A stretch of DNA of 64,000 nt, taken from the NCBI GenBank assembly GCA_963833375.1, contig CAWHXR010000001.1, positions 620,001-684,000 of the forward strand, read 5' to 3'. Positions 52,188 to 61,052 of this stretch are shown here, in pieces. Under the pieces are notes generated by a model. It made no database searches, had not been told where the DNA came from, and saw only the letters and a list, made by a program, of their open reading frames with translations. A program made the translations under genes and the position numbers. This stretch comes from DASUPK01 sp963833375. GTDB lineage: Bacteria > Actinomycetota > Thermoleophilia > Solirubrobacterales > 70-9. Numbering within the stretch: the first letter of the stretch is position 1; each line of letters begins with the position of its first letter.

Positions 52188-52529
52188 ATGTCTGCCCCGC
52201 TGATCGAATTCCCCGCCGATGACCCCGCACGCGCTCGCCGGTTTTGGGGTGGCGTGCTCGGAGCCGAGCTTGCGCCAAGGCCCAGCAATGCGGGAACGGG
52301 CTGGGAGCTCGACGATGGCGACCTTCGCATCGGAGTGCACAAGCGGGGAAGGGGTCCCGGTGACACCGCCTCGCTGCCCTACTTCACGGTTGCCGACCTC
52401 TCGGCCACGCTTCACCGCGTCCAAGAGCTCGGCGGTTCGGTGATCCATCCCGGGGATCGTTGGGCCGTGTGTCGTGACTCCGAGGGCAGCCCATTCGCCC
52501 TCGCGGCGAGCCCGATGGAGGCTCCGTAG
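52188..52529 (+). CDS. VOC-superfamily (glyoxalase/bleomycin resistance-like) protein
   Basis: The 113-residue protein has two beta-alpha-beta-beta-beta halves: PLIEFPADDPARARRFWGGVLGAEL and PYFTVADLSATLHRVQELGGSVI, ending DSEGSPFALAAS. It is typical of small VOC proteins that bind a metal and act in detoxification or ring cleavage. The specific substrate is unknown. It is followed after 11 bases by an alpha/beta hydrolase, so the pair may be co-transcribed. Confidence 0.85.
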   Translation: MSAPLIEFPADDPARARRFWGGVLGAELAPRPSNAGTGWELDDGDLRIGVHKRGRGPGDTASLPYFTVADLSATLHRVQELGGSVIHPGDRWAVCRDSEGSPFALAASPMEAP

Positions 52530-52540
52530 GCAGCGCCGGG

Positions 52541-53362
52541 ATGTCCTTTCTTCAAGTCAATGGAACTCGGCTCCACTACGAGCGCGCCGGCGCCGGGGAC
52601 CCGCTCGTCCTTGTGCACGGGTCCTGGGTCGACTGTCGAGTGTGGGAGGCCGTATTGCCCGCACTCGTTCGTTCCTTCGACGTCGTCTTCTATGACCGCC
52701 GTGGCCACAGCCGCAGCTCCTGCCCGCCGGGGCAGGGAAGCGTCCGGGACGACGTCGATGACCTCGCTGCCCTGATCGATCTCCTCGGGCTGACTCCGGC
52801 TCATGTCGTCGGGGCCTCGTGGGGAGGCTCGATCACACTGCGCCTGGCCGCCGCGCACCCCGAACTCCTGCGCAGCGTGGCGGTTCATGAGCCGCCGTTC
52901 TTCGATCTGCTCAGCGGCGAGGCCACGGACTGGCCCCAGCTGGCCGAGTTGCGCGCCCGGCTCACAGCCGTCGCGACCCGTCTCGAGTCAGGCGACTTGG
53001 AGGGTGCGGCCCGGCACTACTTCGATCGGGTGGCCGTAACGAACGGCGGCTGGGCGGGCCTCGACGGTGGGCACCGGCGCACGTTGCTGGCCAATGCTTT
53101 GACCTATCTCGATCAATGCCGCGATCCCGAGGCGCTGGACGTCAAGCTCGAAGGCCTGGCCGCATTCAGTGGGCCGGCCCTCGTCACCTACGGAGACCTG
53201 AGGCCGCCTTTGTTCAAGCGCATCGTCGAGCTGGTTGTCGCCGTCATGCCCGGGGCGAGAGCTCAATTGATTCCCGGCACCGCGCACGACCCCCAGGTCA
53301 CGCACCCCGACTCCTATGCGCGAGCGGTTGAGGACTTCACGGCTGTCGGGGCTCACTCATAA
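52541..53362 (+). CDS. Alpha/beta-fold hydrolase
   Basis: The 273-residue protein has the oxyanion segment PLVLVHGSWVD, the DRRGHSRS turn, the nucleophile elbow VVGASWGGS, an Asp candidate in LVTYGDL and the C-terminal His in PGTAHDPQ. It is a complete esterase/lyase-type fold. It is the last gene of the tRNA-Arg island, ending 48 bases before fragment 7. Substrate unknown. Confidence 0.88.
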   Translation: MSFLQVNGTRLHYERAGAGDPLVLVHGSWVDCRVWEAVLPALVRSFDVVFYDRRGHSRSSCPPGQGSVRDDVDDLAALIDLLGLTPAHVVGASWGGSITLRLAAAHPELLRSVAVHEPPFFDLLSGEATDWPQLAELRARLTAVATRLESGDLEGAARHYFDRVAVTNGGWAGLDGGHRRTLLANALTYLDQCRDPEALDVKLEGLAAFSGPALVTYGDLRPPLFKRIVELVVAVMPGARAQLIPGTAHDPQVTHPDSYARAVEDFTAVGAHS

Positions 53363-53410
53363 CGAGCTCCGGACGCGTGGGCGCAGACCAACTCCTTCGC
53401 ACTCCCGGCC

Positions 53411-53457
53411 CGGCCTGCGAAACCGAAGGTCACAGGTTCGAATCCTGTCGGGCGCGC
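53411..53457 (+). repeat. tRNA-Arg 3'-half fragment 7, right end of the array
   Basis: These 47 bases match 20731-20777 with two changes in the anticodon arm; the T-arm and acceptor 3' strand are perfect. Core oxidase genes begin 28 bases later, so this marks the right boundary of the island. Confidence 0.9.
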
Positions 53458-53484
53458 CTCTTCACGAGCGGTACTCTCGGGAGC

Positions 53485-53814
53485 GTGAGCACGGTCGCAC
53501 CGTTGTTGGCTGCCCTCTCGATGCAGGAGACGCTGCCGATTCTCCTGCTGCCGCTGGTTGGGAGTGCCGTCTTCATCGCTCTCTTCATCTGTCTGCGGCG
53601 TTTCGATGCCGAGGAGGGGAGTGACGGTGATGGGCGGCGCGGCGGTTGGGGTGAGCTTGGGCCTCGTCCGGATCGCCCGATTGGGCCGCTCGCCGTTGTC
53701 GACCCTCCGCTGGGAGAGATTCGCGCGAGCCGCGCACCGGTTTCCGCAAAGCTCCCCGAGGAACGTCGCGAGCGCGAGACGGCGATCGCGCCCGCTTCCC
53801 GCACTCGAGCCTGA
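53485..53814 (+). CDS. Small membrane protein heading the oxidase cluster
   Basis: GTG 53485 follows CGGGAG and gives 109 residues. One membrane helix (TLPILLLPLVGSAVFIALFIC) is followed by a charged cytoplasmic-type tail rich in Arg/Pro (RRGGWGELGPRPDRPIGPLAVVDPPLGE). I do not recognise it. Its position suggests an accessory subunit of the oxidase (inference). Confidence 0.5.
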   Translation: MSTVAPLLAALSMQETLPILLLPLVGSAVFIALFICLRRFDAEEGSDGDGRRGGWGELGPRPDRPIGPLAVVDPPLGEIRASRAPVSAKLPEERRERETAIAPASRTRA

Positions 53815-53934
53815 CCTCGCGAGCGAGCGCTTCGGTTCTTGACTGGGGCCTTGCGCGGGAGTAGCGTGCCAGGCGCGCTGCCCTTCTCGTCGCGGTCCGC
53901 GGCGAGAGGGCAACGGGGAAGGAGAGTTGACGGA

Positions 53935-54594
53935 GTGAACTCCCTCGCTGCGCGGTGGCTCGCGATCGTCGCCGGAGTGGTGATCGTCGCGGTGGCGATC
54001 GGGCTCTACGTCAACAAGCTCGTCCGCTCCCCGACTCCGATCGCAGCGGGACAGACAGGGCCGGCCCAGGCGCAGCTGACGCTGGGGACCACCCCCGCGG
54101 TCGGGAAGCTCGGGCAAAACCCGACCTGGGTCTCCTACCTCGTGCGCGAGGGCGACCAGTGGAAGCACACGACAGTCTTCGACGTGCCCGCCCACTCACT
54201 GGTCAAGGTGACGATCCTCAACTTCGACGGCGCCAGCGGCCTCAGGAACCCCTTCCTCTCCCAGGTGCAGGGCACGGTCGGAGGGGTGATGCAGCTCGAC
54301 GGGCAGACGGTGAAGTCCATCGCCGCCCCGGACGCTTCGCACACCTTCACCGTGCCGCAGATGGGTATCGTCGTCCCGATCCAGGGGGTGGCCGACGACG
54401 CCCCGAACCAGTGCCCGGAGATGCCCTGCTCCCTCGACCAGGCCCACGAGACCGTCACCTTCGTGATGCGCACGGGCAAGAAGGGCCGCTACCGCTGGCA
54501 GTGCTTCGTGCCCTGCGCCGCGGGCTTCATCAGCGGGTTCGGCGGGCCAATGCAAACGATCGGCTACATGGACGGCTTCCTGCACGTGGTCTGA
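53935..54594 (+). CDS. Membrane-anchored cupredoxin-like protein of the oxidase operon
   Basis: GTG 53935 follows GGGGAAGGAG; 219 residues. One N-terminal helix (RWLAIVAGVVIVAVAIGLYV) anchors a beta-rich extracellular domain that resembles subunit II/cupredoxin folds: VKVTILNFDGASGLRNPF, then TVTFVMRTGKKGRYRWQCFVPCAAGF and a late GPMQTIGYMDG. The CxxxC pair and Met resemble a copper site, but the His expected of CuA between Cys and Met is absent, so metal binding is uncertain. It lies 12 bases before ctaC. Confidence 0.7.
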   Translation: MNSLAARWLAIVAGVVIVAVAIGLYVNKLVRSPTPIAAGQTGPAQAQLTLGTTPAVGKLGQNPTWVSYLVREGDQWKHTTVFDVPAHSLVKVTILNFDGASGLRNPFLSQVQGTVGGVMQLDGQTVKSIAAPDASHTFTVPQMGIVVPIQGVADDAPNQCPEMPCSLDQAHETVTFVMRTGKKGRYRWQCFVPCAAGFISGFGGPMQTIGYMDGFLHVV

Positions 54595-54606
54595 GCCCGA
54601 ACGGCG

Positions 54607-55434
54607 ATGCCTGAGCCCCCTCACTTCAGACGAATCCTGATTCTGTGGGCCGCGCTCAGCATCGTCGCCACACCGATCGTCGTCCTCGTGTTCGCGCCCG
54701 GGCTGCCGCCGGGCAAGGACACAGAACAGGGAGCAGGGCAGGTGACGGACAACACGGTCCTGCTCGGGATCGTGACCCCGATCGCGGCGCTGATGATCGT
54801 CTACTTCGCCTACGCCCTGATCGTCTTCCGGCGGCGCGAGGGCGAGCCCGACGAGGGTTTGGGGATCCGTGGAAACTGGGGCATCCAGACGACCTGGCTG
54901 GCCGCGACCTCGGTGATCGTGCTCTTCCTGGCGAGCTACGGGACGATCCGTCTCTTCGACGAGGGTTCCGGCGGCGGACAGGGGGCGGACCCCGTAGCCA
55001 AGCCGTCGGGTGACCAGTTCCAGGTCCAGGTGATCGGCCAGCAATGGGAGTTCACCTATCGCTACCCGTCATTCGGTGGGGTGGAGACCTCCCATCTGGT
55101 GCTGCCGGTCGACCGCGACGTCGAGCTCCATGTCACGTCCCTCGACGTGATCCACTCGTTCTGGGCGCATGACCTGGGGGTCAAGGCCGACGCCAATCCG
55201 GGCGTCGACAACATCGTCTACGTCAAGCCGACTGCGGTCCGGAGCTTCTCAATCCGCTGTGCGGAGCTCTGCGGGCTCTTTCACGGGCACATGTTCGACA
55301 CGGGGCAGGTCGTGAGCGGCCCCGCCTTCCTCGCCTGGATCCACGCGCAGCAGGCCCAATTCGGCCCGGCGACCGGGGCCCTGCCCCCGTACAGCACCCA
55401 CTACAACCCCGCCCCTCATAGGAGGGCTGGATGA
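54607..55434 (+). CDS. ctaC: Cytochrome c oxidase subunit II
   Basis: The 275-residue protein has two membrane helices (about 10-30 and 52-75, with a third hydrophobic stretch at 93-113). Its periplasmic CuA domain holds H183 (VIHSFWAHDLG), C218, E220, C222, H226 and M229 in CAELCGLFHGHMF. It accepts electrons from cytochrome c for subunit I. No fused cytochrome c domain is present, unlike many caa3 enzymes, so an external donor such as the 1611 lipoprotein would be needed. It overlaps ctaD by 4 bases. Confidence 0.95.
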   Translation: MPEPPHFRRILILWAALSIVATPIVVLVFAPGLPPGKDTEQGAGQVTDNTVLLGIVTPIAALMIVYFAYALIVFRRREGEPDEGLGIRGNWGIQTTWLAATSVIVLFLASYGTIRLFDEGSGGGQGADPVAKPSGDQFQVQVIGQQWEFTYRYPSFGGVETSHLVLPVDRDVELHVTSLDVIHSFWAHDLGVKADANPGVDNIVYVKPTAVRSFSIRCAELCGLFHGHMFDTGQVVSGPAFLAWIHAQQAQFGPATGALPPYSTHYNPAPHRRAG

Positions 55435-57314
55435 ACACCGAACCGAGAACCCGTTCGCCCCTGCGTGGCCTGATCGGCTTCAACCTGCTCTCGGGCATTC
55501 TCCTGGGGATCGTCGGCTTCTACTTCGGCTGGTGGCTGGGCCACCGGATCCACTTCACGGGCTATGAATTCGTCGCCGACACGGGCCAGAACGACATCGC
55601 CCTGCTGCTCGGCTATCTGTTCTTCGTGATCGGTTTCGTGGCCGGGCTGGGCTTCCTCAGGTACCCGCTGGCCAGGATGCTGGGCCGCGAGCCCTCCTAC
55701 CGCGAGAACGAGACCGGCGGCATCGGACGCTATTTCGGCCTCTGCACCGATCACAAGGCGATCGGGATGCAGTACCTGATCGGGATCGGCGTCTTCTTCT
55801 TCATCGGCGGGCTGAACGCGATGCTGATTCGGGCCGAGCTGCTGCGCCCCTCGCCGCAGCTCTTCGGCGCCGGCAACTACCTGACGATCGTCGGCCTACA
55901 CGGCGCGATGATGATGGGGATCATGACCTCGGGCATCCTCGGCCCGTTCGCCAACTACTTCGTCCCGCTGATGATCGGCGCGAAGCGGATGGCCTTCCCG
56001 CGGATCGAGTCGCTCACCTTCTGGCTGCTGATGGCGGCCGGAACGATTCTGGTCAGCGGCGTCTTCTTCGGCGGCTTCCCGACCGGCTGGACCGGCTACG
56101 GGCCGCTCAACGACCAGGCGAACCTCGGATACGACTCGTACATCTTCTTCTTCGTGTTGGTCGGGATATCGATGACGCTGCTCGGGCTCAACCTGATCGC
56201 CACGATCGTGACGATGCGCGCACCCGGGCTGACCTGGGGACGGCTGCCCATCTTCTGCTGGGGTGCGCTGTCAACGTCGGGCCTGATGGTCCTGGCGGCG
56301 CCGGTCCTGGCAGCCGTCCTCTTCATGGTCGGGCTGGATCGGACCGCGCAGACCTCGTTCTTCCTCAGCAGCGCCGGCGGCAGCCCCTATCTCTTCGAGA
56401 ACCTCTTCTGGTTCTTCGGGCATCCCGAGGTCTACGTCCTGGCCCTGCCCGGCTTCGGGATCCTCCTCGAGATCCTGCCGGTGTTCGCCCGCAAGCCGCT
56501 CTGGGGCTATCGCCTCGCGGTGGCGGGGATGCTCGGCGTGGCGCTGCTGAGCTTCTTCGTCTGGCAGCACCACCTGTTCGTGAGCGGGATCAACTCGGCG
56601 CTGCGCCCCTTCTACATGCTCTCCACGGAGGTGATCTCGATACCCACGGGGTTCATCTTCCTCTGCGGCATGGCGACGCTGTGGAGGGCGCGCGCCCGGT
56701 TCACGGTGCCGATGCTCTTCTGTCTTGCCTGGTTCTTCAACTTTTTCATCGGCGGCATCTCCGGGGTCTTCCTCTCGGACACCCCGAGCGACGTCAGCAC
56801 CCACGGCAGCTTCTTCGTCATGGCCCATTTCCACTACACGATCATGGGCGGGCTGGTCTTCACCTTCTTCGCCGCGATCTATTACTGGGTGCCGAAGATG
56901 ACGGGGTTGCAGTTCAACGAGGCCCTGGCGAAGATCCACTTCTGGTCGATGTTCATCGCCTTCAACTCCACCTTCGGCCCGCTCTTCGCAGCCGGTCTGC
57001 TGGGGATGCCGCGGCGCGTGTCGACCTACGCGTCCGACCTGCAGCCGCTCAACATCTGGGTCTCGGTGTCCGCGTTCGTCCTCGGTCTCTCGATGCTCGT
57101 CTTCATCGCCAATGTCCTCTACTCGATGGTCATCGTCCGCAAGCCGGCGGAGGAGAACCCGTGGCGCTCCAAGTCGCTGGAGTGGCAGCTGCCGACGCCG
57201 GTGCCCGTCCACAACTTCGACCAGGTCCCCGTGATCGACTCTGATCCCTATGACTACGGGACTCCACCGCCGCCCACCAGACCCGTGAAAGCACCGGCCG
57301 AGGCAGCTGGATAG
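55431..57314 (+). CDS. ctaD: Cytochrome c oxidase subunit I
   Basis: The 627-residue heme-copper subunit has the expected ligands: His in GLHGAMMM (low-spin heme), GHPEVYVLALPGFG (CuB His and crosslinked Tyr; the Glu of GHPEV marks an A1-type proton channel), HH in VWQHHLFVSG (CuB), and AHFHYTIMGG (hemes a3 and a). An N-terminal extension of about 100 residues with two extra hydrophobic segments precedes the usual start of helix I. It reduces O2 and pumps protons. Confidence 0.97.
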   Translation: MNTEPRTRSPLRGLIGFNLLSGILLGIVGFYFGWWLGHRIHFTGYEFVADTGQNDIALLLGYLFFVIGFVAGLGFLRYPLARMLGREPSYRENETGGIGRYFGLCTDHKAIGMQYLIGIGVFFFIGGLNAMLIRAELLRPSPQLFGAGNYLTIVGLHGAMMMGIMTSGILGPFANYFVPLMIGAKRMAFPRIESLTFWLLMAAGTILVSGVFFGGFPTGWTGYGPLNDQANLGYDSYIFFFVLVGISMTLLGLNLIATIVTMRAPGLTWGRLPIFCWGALSTSGLMVLAAPVLAAVLFMVGLDRTAQTSFFLSSAGGSPYLFENLFWFFGHPEVYVLALPGFGILLEILPVFARKPLWGYRLAVAGMLGVALLSFFVWQHHLFVSGINSALRPFYMLSTEVISIPTGFIFLCGMATLWRARARFTVPMLFCLAWFFNFFIGGISGVFLSDTPSDVSTHGSFFVMAHFHYTIMGGLVFTFFAAIYYWVPKMTGLQFNEALAKIHFWSMFIAFNSTFGPLFAAGLLGMPRRVSTYASDLQPLNIWVSVSAFVLGLSMLVFIANVLYSMVIVRKPAEENPWRSKSLEWQLPTPVPVHNFDQVPVIDSDPYDYGTPPPPTRPVKAPAEAAG

Positions 57315-57316
57315 AG

Positions 57317-57934
57317 ATGGTCAGGCTTCCGAGCAGACGAGCAACGACGCCCGCCGGGGGGGAGGCCGAGCTCGTGGAGCCGCCGGAGGTCCAGGAGCGG
57401 AACCTGTGGATCGGCGCTCGGGTGATCGCCGGGACCACGATCATGTTCTTCCTCGCCTTCGTCTTCGCCTACTTCTACCTGCGCTCGCTCAACAACGCCG
57501 GCCGGTGGCGCCCCGAGGGCGTCGACGTGCCCGATCGCTATGGCGCGTTGATCGTCCTCTTGTTCGCGGTGAGCGCTGGCTCCCTCCTTTACGCGGCTCA
57601 AGCGGTGCGGAGGAATCGCGACTGGCTGGTGGCCGTGGGTGTCTCGCTGGCGCTCGGCCTCGCCGGTTGTGCGGTGCAGATCTTCGAGTACTGGCACCTC
57701 CATTTCGGGCCGCTGGACGGCGGCTACGCCAGCGTGTTCATCGGCTGGACGGTCTTCTATGCCGTCTTCGTGCTCTTCACCATGTACTGGGTGGAGATCC
57801 TGCTCGCCGAGGGGCTGCGCAACCGCCGCGCATCCACCGCGTTTGTGCCCCTGGGGCTGGGGGATGCCGCCTTCTACTGGGCCCTTCTGGCGGGCATCGG
57901 GGTGCTCAGCTGGGCGATCCTCTACCTGCTCTGA
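57317..57934 (+). CDS. ctaE: Cytochrome c oxidase subunit III
   Basis: The 205-residue protein begins 3 bases after ctaD. It has about five helices with subunit III landmarks: WIGARVIAGTTIMFFLAFVFAYFYLRSLN, IFEYWHLHFGPLDGGYASVFIGWT and the terminal AAFYWALLAGIGVLSWAILYLL. It stabilises the core and the proton entry side. It is short for the family but complete for actinobacterial forms. Confidence 0.9.
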   Translation: MVRLPSRRATTPAGGEAELVEPPEVQERNLWIGARVIAGTTIMFFLAFVFAYFYLRSLNNAGRWRPEGVDVPDRYGALIVLLFAVSAGSLLYAAQAVRRNRDWLVAVGVSLALGLAGCAVQIFEYWHLHFGPLDGGYASVFIGWTVFYAVFVLFTMYWVEILLAEGLRNRRASTAFVPLGLGDAAFYWALLAGIGVLSWAILYLL

Positions 57935-57937
57935 GCC

Positions 57938-58801
57938 GTGCCCGCGACGTCGTCCTTCAGCTGGACCGCCGACCCGGCGCTCCTCTGGGTGACCTCCGCC
58001 GCCGCGCTCTACTGGTTGGGCGGCCGGAGGGTCGCGACGAGAACGCGGTCGGCTGTCCGGCGTTGGCGGACGGCGGCGTTCGTCGCCGGGCTCGCGACGA
58101 TCGTCCTGGCCGTCAGCTCCCCGCTGGACGGATGGGCGGATCAGCTCCAGTGGGCTCACATGCTCCAGCACGTCCTCCTGCTCCTGGTGGCGCCCCCGCT
58201 GCTGGCGCTGGCGCGGCCATGGAACCGGATGTGGCGCGGATTCCCACTCAGCCTGCGGCGCCGGGTTGCGCATGCCGTCACCCAGGGCCGCGGGTCGGGG
58301 GCGCTTCGCCGCACCGCGCGCTTCCTCGGAGACCCGCTTCCGTCCTGGCTGCTCTTCAGCCTCACTCTGGCCGTCTGGCACCTGCCGTTTGCCTATGACG
58401 CGACCCTGCGCTCACCCGCAATCCACGCGCTTGAGCATGGACTCTTCTTCGGGACGGGCCTGGTGTTCTGGACGCGTGTGATCGATTCGCCCCCCTGGCG
58501 ATCGCCCCTCGCCGAGACCGCGCGAGCCGTTTACGTCGCCTCGGCTCTCGTGGTCAGCTGGATGCTCGCGGTCGTCCTGGCCGTGGCGAGCTCGCCGCTA
58601 TATGCCCCGTACGCGGCGGAGGCGTCCAGGCCGGGCGGGATCACGGCGCTCGCCGACCAGCAGCTCGCCGCCGGGGTGATGTGGGTTCCCGGGTCGATTC
58701 CCTTCACGATCGCGATCCTGTTCGTCGCATACCGGTGGCTGGAGCCCAAGCGTCCGCGCCGATCCGCCCACGACACGCAGCCGCTCGCCGGAAATCCGTG
58801 A
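57938..58801 (+). CDS. ctaG: Cytochrome c oxidase assembly protein, CtaG_caa3 family
   Basis: The 287-residue protein (GTG start) has about seven helices. Conserved segments are DGWADQLQWAHMLQHVLLLLVAPPLLAL, WLLFSLTLAVWHLPFAYDATLRSPAIHALEHGLFF and the C-terminal QQLAAGVMWVPGS. The His residues (AHMLQH, EHGLFF) are the likely copper ligands. The family is required for caa3 oxidase assembly in Bacillus. It sits 3 bases after ctaE. Confidence 0.88.
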   Translation: MPATSSFSWTADPALLWVTSAAALYWLGGRRVATRTRSAVRRWRTAAFVAGLATIVLAVSSPLDGWADQLQWAHMLQHVLLLLVAPPLLALARPWNRMWRGFPLSLRRRVAHAVTQGRGSGALRRTARFLGDPLPSWLLFSLTLAVWHLPFAYDATLRSPAIHALEHGLFFGTGLVFWTRVIDSPPWRSPLAETARAVYVASALVVSWMLAVVLAVASSPLYAPYAAEASRPGGITALADQQLAAGVMWVPGSIPFTIAILFVAYRWLEPKRPRRSAHDTQPLAGNP

Positions 58802-58815
58802 CCTAGGAGAAGACG

Positions 58816-58953
58816 ATGCACCCGACCGCACCAACGATCATCGCCGCCTCAGTCGTGGGGCAGGGCATCCTCACCTGGGCGATCCCACTGGGCGTCTTCC
58901 TCGTGGTCCTGCTCTGGCAGCTGCTCGACCTGCGCCGGCGCCATCCCGAGTGA
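58816..58953 (+). CDS. 45-residue single-pass membrane protein in the oxidase operon
   Basis: ATG 58816 follows AGGAGA and encodes MHPTAPTIIAASVVGQGILT, continuing through a membrane helix (WAIPLGVFLVVLLWQLLDL) to RRRHPE. It resembles small oxidase-associated subunits in size and topology; no family is assigned. The good ribosome site and operon position support coding. Confidence 0.6.
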   Translation: MHPTAPTIIAASVVGQGILTWAIPLGVFLVVLLWQLLDLRRRHPE

Positions 58954-58981
58954 CGATCAGCCATCGATTCGCCGCGGATCG

Positions 58982-59629
58982 ATGAGGCGCGGCCGGATCG
59001 GGCTCCCGGGTGCCGTTCTGGTCATCCTCGTTGCCGCAGCCCTCGGCGTCGGGGCGGGGGTCGCGATCCACGTGCTGAAGCCCGGAGGTTCTTCGGGCTC
59101 GCCGGACAATCCGCCGGGTCTGCACGGCCAGGCGACCTGGGAGCCCGGAGCAAGGCCCGCCCCCGACTTCATCCTGCCGGACCAGAGCGGCCGCCCCGTT
59201 TCCCTGGCCTCTTTGCGCGGCGACAACGTGATGCTGGTCTTTCTCAGCTCGCGCTGCAGTCTGGCCTGCGCCCGTGAGGTGCGATCCCTCGGCATCGCGC
59301 TCCGCCTGCTGCCCCCCTCGGCCCGGCCGACGCTGGTCGTCGTCAGCTTGGACCCGCTGCACGACACCCCTGAATCGACCCGCGCCGCGACCGCGCGCTG
59401 GGGGCTCGCGGCCGCACCGGACTGGCATTGGCTGCTCGGCTCGAGGGATCAGCTGGCTCCGGTGTGGAGGTCGTACAGGATCGAGGATCGGCACACCGGC
59501 GGGGCCGCCACAGCCAGGACCCCCGTGTACCTCATCGACAGGAAGGGATTCGAGCGCGCGGGCCTCCTCTACCCGTTCCCGCCCACCTGGCCGGCCGGCG
59601 ATCTCCGGATCCTCGCCCGGGAGGGATGA
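58982..59629 (+). CDS. Sco1/thioredoxin-fold protein with CSLAC motif
   Basis: The 215-residue protein has an N-terminal membrane anchor (IGLPGAVLVILVAAALGVGAGVAI) and a thioredoxin fold starting ARPAPDFILPDQSGRPVSLASLRGDNVMLVFLSSRCSLACAREV. The CxxxC copper-type pair of Sco proteins is present. The conserved distal His is not at its usual place (the region reads TARTPVYLIDRKG), so it may be a thiol reductant for CuA rather than a copper donor. Confidence 0.75.
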   Translation: MRRGRIGLPGAVLVILVAAALGVGAGVAIHVLKPGGSSGSPDNPPGLHGQATWEPGARPAPDFILPDQSGRPVSLASLRGDNVMLVFLSSRCSLACAREVRSLGIALRLLPPSARPTLVVVSLDPLHDTPESTRAATARWGLAAAPDWHWLLGSRDQLAPVWRSYRIEDRHTGGAATARTPVYLIDRKGFERAGLLYPFPPTWPAGDLRILAREG

Positions 59630-59731
59630 CCGAGGCACCGAGGCGGTATCCGGCCGGGCTGATGCCGCAATACTTGGGGACCAGAGCCGATGAGCGGTCC
59701 CTTCAGCCTCAGCTTTGCAGGACGTCGACAC

Positions 59732-60373
59732 GTGAATCCGCGCCGAGGTTCCCACGTCCTCTTGGTGTTGGCGGCGACGGCGCTGATCGCCGGCTGTGGC
59801 GGGGGCACGACGAGCCAGACCGGCGCCTCCGCCGGCCAGTCCGCCTCGTCGACTGCGAAGTACGCGGGTGTCGCGGCATCACCGATCCAGCCGGCCCCGC
59901 CTCTCGCCCTTCCGGACTCCCTCGGGCGCCAGGTCAAGCTTGACCAATACCGGGGCAGGGCGGTGCTCGTCACCTTCATCTACGACCATTGCCCCGATGT
60001 CTGTCCACTCATCGTCGGCAACCTCCACACGGCCCAAGCGCAGCTCGGCCCGGAGGCCAGCGATCTCCAGATCGTCGCTGTCTCGGTGGATCCGATTGGG
60101 GACACTCCGGAGACCGTCAAGGCTTTTCTGGCGGAGCATCGGATGACCGGACGGATGGAGTACCTGCTCGGCTCCCAGCCCCAGCTCGAGAGGGTTTGGC
60201 GCGCCTGGAACATCCTCTCCAAGGCAACGCCCGAGAAGAGCAATCCGGACCTCGTCGAGCATTCTGCGCTGGTCTATGGGATCAGCGCCAGCGGCAAGCT
60301 CACAACCCTCTATCCACAGAACTTCAGGCCAGCGCAGATCGTGCACGACGTGCCGATCCTGGCCTCGGAATAG
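59732..60373 (+). CDS. SCO1/SenC-type copper chaperone lipoprotein
   Basis: I use GTG 59732 (VNPRRGSHVLLVLAATALIAGC) because it gives a clean lipoprotein signal; ATG 59690 adds 14 residues. The mature Sco domain has VTFIYDHCPDVCPLIVGNL with the CxxxC pair and the distal His in VEHSALVYGIS. Sco proteins deliver copper or reduce the CuA cysteines of subunit II. Here both key elements are intact, unlike the preceding paralog. Confidence 0.9.
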   Translation: MNPRRGSHVLLVLAATALIAGCGGGTTSQTGASAGQSASSTAKYAGVAASPIQPAPPLALPDSLGRQVKLDQYRGRAVLVTFIYDHCPDVCPLIVGNLHTAQAQLGPEASDLQIVAVSVDPIGDTPETVKAFLAEHRMTGRMEYLLGSQPQLERVWRAWNILSKATPEKSNPDLVEHSALVYGISASGKLTTLYPQNFRPAQIVHDVPILASE

Positions 60374-60382
60374 GGGATTTCC

Positions 60383-60886
60383 ATACGCCGCAGCCTGCGC
60401 ATTGCCCTGGTGACGCTCGCGGTCATCGCGGGGGTGATCGCGATCGTGCTGTTGAGCGGCAAATCGAACCGCTTCGGAACCGGTCGGCCGGCGCCGCAGC
60501 TGCCGACCCGCGTTCTCGTTCCCCCCAAGGTCACGATCGCGTCACTGCGGGGGAGGCCCGCGGCGATCAACTTCTGGGCCAGCTGGTGCACTCCATGCGT
60601 GAAGGAGGCCCCGGTCCTGGCGCGCGTGAACCGCCAGCTACACGGGAGGGCCCGGCTGGTCGGAGTCGATTGGACCGACGGGACCGGCGCCGCTCGCTCG
60701 TACCTCTCCCGGTACCACCTGACCTTCCCGAACCTGAGCGACCCGGACGGAGTCGCCGGCAACGCGTATGGACTGAACGGGCTTCCGACCACCTTCATCC
60801 TCGACTCCCAGGGGAAGATCACCGATGTGCTGCGGGGGCCCCAGTCCGCGGAGGCCCTGCTGCAGACGCTCCACCTGACCGGTTGA
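60383..60886 (+). CDS. TlpA/ResA-type membrane-anchored thioredoxin
   Basis: The thioredoxin fold has the CxxC site in AAINFWASWCTPCVKEAPVL and the cis-Pro in GLNGLPTTFILDSQGK. The first canonical start, GTG 60410, would remove the Arg-rich n-region of the signal anchor; the in-frame sequence from ATA 60383 (IRRSLRIALVTLAVIAGVIA) is the better N-terminus. A GGGGA motif is 4 bases before this ATA. With that start the product is 167 residues. It probably reduces disulfides in cytochrome c or CuA assembly. Confidence 0.85.
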   Translation: MRRSLRIALVTLAVIAGVIAIVLLSGKSNRFGTGRPAPQLPTRVLVPPKVTIASLRGRPAAINFWASWCTPCVKEAPVLARVNRQLHGRARLVGVDWTDGTGAARSYLSRYHLTFPNLSDPDGVAGNAYGLNGLPTTFILDSQGKITDVLRGPQSAEALLQTLHLTG

Positions 60887-61052
60887 GCCCAGAGACGACC
60901 GGTCGCCCGCGGGGCACGCTGCCCAAACCCACTTCTTAGGGAATTGTCATCCGATCCTCAGGCCGCTCCCAGGTCCGGCCGCGAAGGTGTCGGAAGCGAA
61001 ACACCGGGCAACAGTGTCCGAAGGCAGAACGCAGCAGAGAAAGGAGACGAAA

